From: Rhodospirillaceae bacterium UBA4479
Lineage (GTDB): Bacteria; Pseudomonadota; Alphaproteobacteria; Rhodospirillales; Casp-alpha2
Assembly (NCBI GenBank): GCA_002389175.1
Contig: DGNZ01000249.1
Span: 1 to 10,521 of the forward strand
Length of the DNA stretch: 10,521 nucleotides
Direction: 5' to 3'
The notes under the pieces were generated by a model, which was not told the DNA's origin, made no database searches, and saw nothing but the letters and a program-made list of their open reading frames with translations. Each line of letters starts with the position of its first letter. The stretch's first letter is position 1. The position numbers and the translations under genes were made by a program. This document shows, piece by piece, positions 5,901 through 10,521 of the stretch.

Positions 5901-7439
5901 CAGAACATCAGAAGACGCAATGTTGAGCGCGGAACTGTCGATTTTTCCATTCTCGGTCTTAACGAACACACTGCCGTTTAAGCCTGCCATCAAGGCACGA
6001 ACCGAACCACCACCACCTGAAATATCAATGTTGGCGTCCAATTTTCCTTGGGCAATGTCAGTTAAGCCGCGCTGTTTAAGGAGTTCACCATAATCAAGGC
6101 CGGCAGCGCTTAGCTTTGCCGCCAACGTTGGCGTTGCTTTTGACCCGTCCAAAGCAACACGACCACCGATAGTTGTCCCAACAACCGTGGCGGCTAGTGG
6201 ATCAACATTCAGATTGCCGCCTTTTAAGGACAGTTTAATAGAAAAATTATCGATTTCATTGCCTTGGACGATGATTTTCTTGCCATTAAAGGTCAAATCC
6301 ACATCGGCAGCCTTAAGGCCATCCAACGGCAATGGATCTTTTGGGAACACCCGACCATCCGCAGGCGGTGGTGCTGGTTCAGCGGGGGCCGCACTTTCTT
6401 CGCTTGGTGGCAGCAATTCATCAACATCAATCAGGTTTGATGTCAGGGCGGCATCAATAATGGGTTTCGACCCGCCGATATTCGCCGTGACACTACCCGC
6501 AATATCCGTTTTTCCGACCGACAGCGACAAGCCATTCAGTTTCGCGCTTTTGCCATCAAATGCCAGTTTTGTGGATAGCTCAACCGTATCGGCGCCAAGC
6601 TTGGGGGCGACCAAATCAGGCACCACAGATGCGACATCAGCCAACGTTTTGGTAATAGATGGAATGGACAATTTGATATCACCATTGACGGCCAAGTTAC
6701 CACCAGGTGTTCCTAATGTGCCTTTATAAGTTGTATCAACATTAAACGCTTGGGCTTTGATATCAATAGGATAAACGCCATTCTGACTTGCCATTTGCGC
6801 AACAGAACCAAGTGTTCCTTCGACAGTGAATGGCTTCTCGTTCAGGCTGCCCTTTAACGCCATCGTGACAGGCGTACCGATGGAACCTGCAGCCGCCGTC
6901 ATTTCATCTAGTGCAACCCTATATTCTTGACCGCTGACACCGTCTTTGTAGGTGACGCGGATATCTTTCATGACGACTTGATCAACCGAAGGCAGCGTCG
7001 CAGCGCCGCCGCTTTCAGCAGGTTCTGATTCTGCCGGTTTAGCTCCGGAAAATTCCCAGTTTCCAACACCGTTCTTATCGGTCTCGGCCAACAAGTCGAC
7101 GCCTTCAACCAGCAATCGATTGACCACGACCTGACCACTTAATAAGGGGATCAAAGATACTTCTGCAGCAAAGCGGTCAATCCGCACCATGTCGGGGCGA
7201 GATCCCCAATCGGCATTGGCAAACGTGACCCCATCTACGGCCAGCGCTGGGTTTAGAGATATTTCCAAATTCAGGTCGCCCGCAATGACCAGGTCACGCC
7301 CGGTCGCTTTTTTGGCTTCCTCGGCGATCAAGCCTTTGTATTCGTTGAAATCCAACGTGCTCAGGATCGCGACCCCGGCTACCACGACGGCAACCAACAG
7401 GACAGCAATACCACCAAATATCTTAACCCACTTGCTCAT
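5898..7439 (-). CDS. AsmA N-terminal open frame, as it would be translated
   Basis: If TAG is read as stop, a 513-residue product is made, ending SALNIASSDVL. It keeps the membrane anchor, the AsmA N-terminal domain and most of the beta-rich body but loses the conserved C-terminal block. The frame is also open upstream to 7547, but that part is the HAD gene in another frame. The ATG at 7439 is chosen because the membrane anchor follows at once and the preceding gene ends there. Confidence 0.7.
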   Translation of the reverse strand: MSKWVKIFGGIAVLLVAVVVAGVAILSTLDFNEYKGLIAEEAKKATGRDLVIAGDLNLEISLNPALAVDGVTFANADWGSRPDMVRIDRFAAEVSLIPLLSGQVVVNRLLVEGVDLLAETDKNGVGNWEFSGAKPAESEPAESGGAATLPSVDQVVMKDIRVTYKDGVSGQEYRVALDEMTAAAGSIGTPVTMALKGSLNEKPFTVEGTLGSVAQMASQNGVYPIDIKAQAFNVDTTYKGTLGTPGGNLAVNGDIKLSIPSITKTLADVASVVPDLVAPKLGADTVELSTKLAFDGKSAKLNGLSLSVGKTDIAGSVTANIGGSKPIIDAALTSNLIDVDELLPPSEESAAPAEPAPPPADGRVFPKDPLPLDGLKAADVDLTFNGKKIIVQGNEIDNFSIKLSLKGGNLNVDPLAATVVGTTIGGRVALDGSKATPTLAAKLSAAGLDYGELLKQRGLTDIAQGKLDANIDISGGGGSVRALMAGLNGSVFVKTENGKIDSSALNIASSDVL

Positions 7440-8104
7440 GAGAAGATCCCTTCTTTTGAGTTTAAAAGCGTCCCTAGCTCCCCAGCCGAGTCCACGATGA
7501 ACGAAGCGCCCGCCGTCTTCAAGTCCTCTGGTGCATGATAGCCCCATGACACGCCAATTGCTGTAATTCCAGCAGCCTTGGCCATCTCAATGTCATAGGT
7601 TGTATCGCCAATCATCACCGTTTCGCTGGTCTTGGCCCCCGTTTCAGCCAATGCGAACTCTAACATCTGGGGATCGGGTTTCCCGCGTGCTTTATCCGCT
7701 GTCTGCAGCGTCTGAAAATGGTGATGAAGATCGTGGTGATCCAACGTGGCTTTCAGTCCCCGCATCGACTTGCCTGTCGCGACGCCTAAAATCCACTCTG
7801 CAGCCACCAAATCGTCTAATACAGCGTTGATGCCATCATATAGCGGCTCTTCCAATCGCCCTTCGGCGCGCATATCACCCCAAGATTGAGAATACGCCTT
7901 GGCCATTTCTTCAGCGGGGGCCGCAGAGTCGTTTGCGATCATCTCTATCGCCTGAACCAGTGGCAGTCCGACCACTTTTCGCACATCCGCGATATCCGGT
8001 TTTGGGTAACCAACCGACGTAAATGCATCGGCCATACAAGCATTGATAGCAAATTGACTATCGACGAGCGTGCCATCGCAATCGAAAACAGCAAGTTTCA
8101 ACAT
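7436..8104 (-). CDS. HAD-IA hydrolase, phosphoglycolate-phosphatase-like
   Basis: The 222-residue soluble phosphatase carries all four HAD motifs. Motif I is DCDGTLVDS with nucleophile D8 and acid D10. Motif II is T110 in VATGKS. Motif III is K142 in RGKPDPQM. Motif IV is MIGDTTYDIEMAKAAG with D167 and D171, which bind magnesium. A helical cap lies between motifs I and II, as in the Gph/PGMB group. The exact substrate is not determined by sequence; phosphoglycolate or another small phosphate ester is likely. The ATG at 8104 is chosen because motif I follows five residues later. An in-frame ATG at 8185 would add a non-homologous 27-residue leader. The TGA stop overlaps the AsmA ATG by 4 bases (ATGA), so translation is coupled. 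It is the first gene of the minus-strand operon. Confidence 0.9.
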   Translation of the reverse strand: MLKLAVFDCDGTLVDSQFAINACMADAFTSVGYPKPDIADVRKVVGLPLVQAIEMIANDSAAPAEEMAKAYSQSWGDMRAEGRLEEPLYDGINAVLDDLVAAEWILGVATGKSMRGLKATLDHHDLHHHFQTLQTADKARGKPDPQMLEFALAETGAKTSETVMIGDTTYDIEMAKAAGITAIGVSWGYHAPEDLKTAGASFIVDSAGELGTLLNSKEGIFS

Positions 8105-8432
8105 GGGAGTCCAAAAATTCAGTGTAAATCCAATTATAACGTGGCGAACAGTATCGACAGATGTAACAAACTGCAACGTGAACACCCTTGATTCATAGGG
8201 GCTAAGACAGGCACAATAGATATGAACACGTTAAAGCGGATGGCCCACTTGGCTTAACCGCTCTGTAGGGTATCTGAGGGAGGTCATTTCTACGCATGTT
8301 CGCTTAACCGAAGTGGGTTAGCTCCGGCATTACTTGCTACGATCAGTGCCGCTGCTCGGAAGGCAGTGAGAGGCTGAGGCGGTAGCCGACTTTCATCATA
8401 ATGAGATCACAACAGAAAATTGGGGACCAAAT
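8105..8432. promoter_or_regulatory. Divergent regulatory region between the HAD operon and the OmpA-like gene
   Basis: This 328-base stretch holds no convincing gene. It should carry promoters for both directions. GCTTAACCG occurs twice as a direct repeat exactly 50 bases apart (8252-8260 and 8302-8310). CCCACTT (8244-8250) and AAGTGGG (8311-8317) flank these as an inverted pair. TAACC-GAAGTG-GGTTA (8305-8320) is an operator-like dyad. Downstream, CGCTGC (8350-8355) pairs with GCAGTG (8363-8368) in a small stem-loop that would lie in the OmpA leader. Confidence 0.45.
8335..8343 (+). promoter_or_regulatory. Candidate extended -10 promoter for the OmpA-like gene
   Basis: TGCTACGAT fits an extended -10 (TG, one base, then TACGAT, four of six matches to TATAAT). 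The -35 position has no good hexamer, but the TAACC/GGTTA dyad lies across it, as expected for a regulator site. It would give a structured leader of roughly 80 bases. This is a pattern-based guess. Confidence 0.3.
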
Positions 8433-9290
8433 ATGAAATTCTATAAATTAGCAATTGCTGGCGTCATGCTGCCTTTCCTTGCTGCATGTGCAGTTGGACC
8501 AGACACGATGGCCACAAAGAACATGTCGAACACTAGCACGCCGTTTAACAAGGCGCTGCAATCAGAATACGTCATGCTCGCCGAAGCAGAAGCAAAAGAG
8601 TACGACACTGAGGATGCTATCTACTTCAACGACAAGGCAATGATGGCTGCTAAAGGCGGCGACGTTCAACCACAAGAGATCAAAGAACGTAAAATCACTG
8701 GCGATGCTCAGTGGGAACTAGAAGCTGCGCGCCAATCACTTCGTGGACTGTTGCTTTCGGGTGGTAAAGACTTCGCTCCTGCAGAATCTGCTCGTGCTCA
8801 AGCAATGTTCGATTGCTGGCTTCAAGAGCAAGAAGAAGGCGACCAAATTGCACACATCAATGCATGTCGTTCTGGCTTTGATGATGCATTCAACGCTGCA
8901 GAAGCAAAACGCCCTGCGCCAAAAGTCGCAGCACCGATGAAGAAAGAAATGGCACTTCCTGGGCCATACATCGTTTACTTCGACTTCGATAGCTTTGACC
9001 TCACCGCATCCGGTGAAGCTGTTATCGCAAAAGCTGCTGCAGAAGGCATGGCCGCTGACGCTAAAGGCGTTATCGTAACCGGTCACACTGACACAGCTGG
9101 TTCGAATGACTACAACGATGGCCTATCTCGTGCCCGTGCTTCTAGCGTCGGCAACCAGCTAATGGTTGAAGGCATCGCACGCAGCATGGTCAAACGTGGT
9201 GCATCTGGTGAAACTGCTCCTGCAGTCAACACTGATGACGGCACAAAAGAAGCGCGTAACCGCCGTGTGACGATTACTTTCACACGCTAA
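8433..9290 (+). CDS. OmpA-family outer-membrane lipoprotein
   Basis: The 285-residue product starts with a lipoprotein signal, MKFYKLAIAGVMLPFLAAC, whose lipobox LAAC would be cleaved before C19 and lipidated. Residue 20 is Ala, which suggests outer-membrane sorting. The middle (about 40-150) is charged and helical with a Cys pair (MFDCWLQEQEE...HINACRSGF). The C-terminal OmpA domain starts at YIVYFDFDSFDLT and has TGHTDTAGSNDYNDGLSRAR and ARNRRVTITF, the peptidoglycan-binding signature. Its job is probably to tether the outer membrane to the cell wall. GGGGA (8422-8426) ends 6 bases before the ATG. Many GCT, GCA and CGT codons suggest a highly expressed gene. A strong terminator follows. Pal is a relative, but this protein is longer and no tol genes are near. 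Confidence 0.9.
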   Translation: MKFYKLAIAGVMLPFLAACAVGPDTMATKNMSNTSTPFNKALQSEYVMLAEAEAKEYDTEDAIYFNDKAMMAAKGGDVQPQEIKERKITGDAQWELEAARQSLRGLLLSGGKDFAPAESARAQAMFDCWLQEQEEGDQIAHINACRSGFDDAFNAAEAKRPAPKVAAPMKKEMALPGPYIVYFDFDSFDLTASGEAVIAKAAAEGMAADAKGVIVTGHTDTAGSNDYNDGLSRARASSVGNQLMVEGIARSMVKRGASGETAPAVNTDDGTKEARNRRVTITFTR

Positions 9291-9318
9291 CGCACGCTTC
9301 CAATAAGCGTTTAAAGAG

Positions 9319-9347
9319 CGCCAAGCCTTCGGGCTTGGCGTTTTTTT
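9319..9347 (+). terminator. Intrinsic terminator of the OmpA-like gene
   Basis: CGCCAAGCC (9319-9327) and GGCTTGGCG (9332-9340) form a perfect 9-bp stem with a TTCG tetraloop, followed by seven T bases (9341-9347). It lies 28 bases after the OmpA stop. Confidence 0.95.
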
Positions 9348-9377
9348 ACGTCCGCTTTCAGGCAGGAAATGTGTGTC

Positions 9378-9408
9378 AAAAAAAGGGGCCGCCATAAAGG
9401 CGGCCCTT
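9378..9408 (-). terminator. Intrinsic terminator of the histidine kinase transcript
   Basis: On the minus strand GGGCCGCC (9406-9399) pairs with GGCGGCCC (9393-9386) around TTTAT, an 8-bp perfect GC-rich stem that can extend slightly. A seven-T run (9384-9378) follows. It lies about 130 bases beyond the kinase stop and faces the OmpA terminator. Confidence 0.9.
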
Positions 9409-9538
9409 AGGGGGAGTGTGACCGTTCCGAGCGTGCGCCCGGAAGCGGCGATAGTTAAAAAGATGACACAGAAGCCGCATCATCATTTGCTAATATAGAT
9501 TGCTTAACTGAAAAGTACCTGACGTCAGCAAATGCGCA
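9409..9538 (-). other. Long 3' untranslated stretch of the kinase transcript with inverted repeat
   Basis: About 130 bases lie between the kinase TGA and its terminator. CATTTGCT (9484-9491) and AGCAAATG (9527-9534) form an 8-base inverted repeat 35 bases apart, and TGACGTCA (9520-9527) is a perfect palindrome at its edge. No open reading frame of note is seen. A small RNA ending at the terminator is possible but unproven. Confidence 0.3.
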
Positions 9539-10521
9539 TCAGAGTTGGTGAAGTCCAGCTTTTCGAAGGTTCTGTGGCGGGAACGAGATCGTAAACACTG
9601 ACCCACCACGCTTGTTATCACTGATACCCACTTCTGCTTCGTGTGCATCAGCGACAGCCCTGACAATGTTCAACCCCAACCCTGCGCCACTCCCACGGCG
9701 ATCAGATCGTGTGAACTTCTCGAAAAGCTTGGCCCTTTCCTGAAACGATACCCCTCGCCCCCGATCCAAAACTTGGATGGTGATCGGGTCATCGGTGATA
9801 CGAATAACGATCTCAGATCCGCGCGAGGAATACTTTATCGCATTTTCAATGAGATTTCTGAGCGCGTGCTCGATAGCGCCAGTATCACCGTTGATCAACA
9901 AGGGCTTTTGGTCACCATCTAATTCTAACGACCGATCTTCTTTGATGGCCGCTGGTGCCAAACTGCTCACCACATTGATTGCGATTTGGTTCAGGTCTGC
10001 TTGGCTTCCCGGAAGGATAACCAGATTATCATACCGGGTCAGGGTCAGAAGCTGCTCAACCATCCGTGCAAGCGAGTCGACCTCGCGTTTCAATTCACGG
10101 ACGTTGTCTCCGTCCCCTAAACTATCCAGATTGGACCGTAATACAGCCAATGGTGTCCGCAGTTGATGGGCAACACTGGCCGCAAAATCACGATGGTGCT
10201 GATCACTTTTTTGAAGGGCATCCATCGCACGCTTCAGGTCGGTGATATCTCGGGCCATTGTAACAGTAGCGCCATTTGGAAGTCGTTCTTCATCGACAAA
10301 AACACGCCGACCATCTGACATATCCAACTCGAACGGGCCACTCGTCTGACGCCGCCGGGCCATTCGTCGCCGCACCCATGATTCTGTGTTTTCCTCGGCA
10401 TCGACATAACGACCGCTTTTGATTTCCGCGTTGAGTAAATCATCAAACTTACTGCCGGGCTGCGCGAGATCGCCAAACTGTCGGTTTAATTCACGGAACC
10501 GCGCATTTGAAATGACCAAGC
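9539..10521 (-). CDS. PAS_7 sensor histidine kinase, 5' end outside the window
   Basis: The visible 327 codons start inside a PAS_7-like domain (LVISNARFRELNRQFGDLAQ, ending RLPNGATVTMARDITDLKRA). A HisKA domain follows with the phospho-accepting His in SVAHQLRTPLAVLRSN (His codon 10168-10166). The HATPase domain has the N box ALRNLIENAIKYSS, the G1 box DRGRGV, an F-box region LFEKFTRSD and the G2 box GSGAGLGLNIV. The kinase should autophosphorylate and pass phosphate to a response regulator not seen here. No membrane segment is visible in this part, so it may be cytoplasmic or anchored by the missing N-terminus. The H box has Gln where Glu is common (HQLRTPL for HELRTPL), a known variant. 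The TTG at 10519 is just a Leu codon of the PAS domain, not a likely start. The stop is TGA. Confidence 0.92.
   Translation of the reverse strand, partial: LVISNARFRELNRQFGDLAQPGSKFDDLLNAEIKSGRYVDAEENTESWVRRRMARRRQTSGPFELDMSDGRRVFVDEERLPNGATVTMARDITDLKRAMDALQKSDQHHRDFAASVAHQLRTPLAVLRSNLDSLGDGDNVRELKREVDSLARMVEQLLTLTRYDNLVILPGSQADLNQIAINVVSSLAPAAIKEDRSLELDGDQKPLLINGDTGAIEHALRNLIENAIKYSSRGSEIVIRITDDPITIQVLDRGRGVSFQERAKLFEKFTRSDRRGSGAGLGLNIVRAVADAHEAEVGISDNKRGGSVFTISFPPQNLRKAGLHQL

Larger units (their letters stand above)
5325..7439 (-). pseudogene. AsmA-family envelope protein, interrupted by an in-frame TAG
   Basis: The full frame spans 704 codons plus a TGA stop, with one internal TAG (5900-5898, codon 514). 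The N-terminus has a signal-anchor helix (about residues 5-27, IFGGIAVLLVAVVVAGVAIL). The AsmA domain follows (ATGRDLVIAGDLNLEIS, then VDGVTFANADWGSRPDMVRI). Next come a beta-rich repeated middle and a Pro/Ala linker near PAEPAPPPADG. After the TAG the frame continues with ILPGFNSKDDKTLKCGVVNL, GNIDLRDEKLALIIDPRAKN and a low-complexity Ala/Gly tail ending KGLKSLFGN, which is the expected AsmA C-terminal region. Homology therefore continues through the stop. AsmA proteins sit in the inner membrane facing the periplasm and are linked to outer-membrane biogenesis and lipid transport. The ATG at 7439 overlaps the HAD stop as ATGA and has AAGGGA upstream. A nonsense mutation, a base-calling error or partial read-through are all possible. 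Confidence 0.85.

Noticed and set aside
6187..6729. 180-codon plus-strand open frame opposite AsmA
   Set aside because: It is a Ser/Pro-rich antisense translation of the AsmA coding sequence; the AsmA frame has the homology.
8105..8185. Upstream ATG extending the HAD protein by 27 residues
   Set aside because: HAD motif I normally lies within the first ten residues, and the extension has no homology or good ribosome binding site.
8222..8257. Eleven-codon mini-ORF (MNTLKRMAHLA) in the OmpA upstream region
   Set aside because: It has no convincing ribosome binding site, lies upstream of the likely promoter, and shows no leader-peptide codon pattern.
8736..9086. 116-codon minus-strand frame opposite the OmpA-like gene
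   Set aside because: It is Cys/Phe-rich antisense translation with no start context; the plus-strand gene is clear.

Overview
The window looks like chromosomal DNA of an alphaproteobacterium, most likely a Rhodospirillales-type (possibly marine) organism. The evidence is an ATP12-type F1-ATPase assembly chaperone, a mitochondrial-like propionyl-CoA carboxylase, PAS_7-type sensor domains in two signalling proteins, and an OmpA-family lipoprotein of the alphaproteobacterial kind. Several starts follow a GGGG-type ribosome binding site. I see no tRNA, rRNA, CRISPR array, insertion sequence or phage gene. The taxonomic call is an inference from protein character only.

Layout. Positions 1-103 (minus) hold the first 34 codons of the biotin carboxylase subunit of an acyl-CoA carboxylase (pccA-like). 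A divergent plus-strand block follows: a PAS-GGDEF diguanylate cyclase broken by a frameshift (377-1287), an N-carbamoyl-D-amino-acid hydrolase four bases behind it (1292-2233), and a GNAT acetyltransferase (2378-2968). Facing it is a minus-strand operon read from 8104 down to 2999: HAD phosphatase, an AsmA-family protein interrupted by an in-frame TAG, ATP12 chaperone, and pccB. The HAD stop and AsmA start overlap as ATGA, AsmA and ATP12 are 9 bases apart, and ATP12 and pccB are 46 bases apart. A 328-base regulatory stretch (8105-8432) separates this operon from a divergent OmpA-like lipoprotein gene (8433-9290) with a textbook terminator. A PAS_7/HisKA/HATPase histidine kinase (9539 to the window edge, minus) converges on it and has its own strong terminator.

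Function. PccA and PccB together convert propionyl-CoA to methylmalonyl-CoA. The HAD phosphatase, AsmA and ATP12 genes share their transcript but belong to unrelated housekeeping tasks (metabolite phosphatase, envelope, ATP synthase assembly). The plus-strand block would pair c-di-GMP signalling with release of free D-amino acids, if the cyclase were intact.

Most worth a second look: the two clean lesions (a +2 or -1 frameshift in the cyclase at 820-823, and an amber codon in AsmA at 5898-5900) in otherwise well-conserved genes, the coupling of a cyclase to a D-carbamoylase, and the repeat and dyad arrangement upstream of the OmpA gene. I did not find a convincing new multi-gene system.
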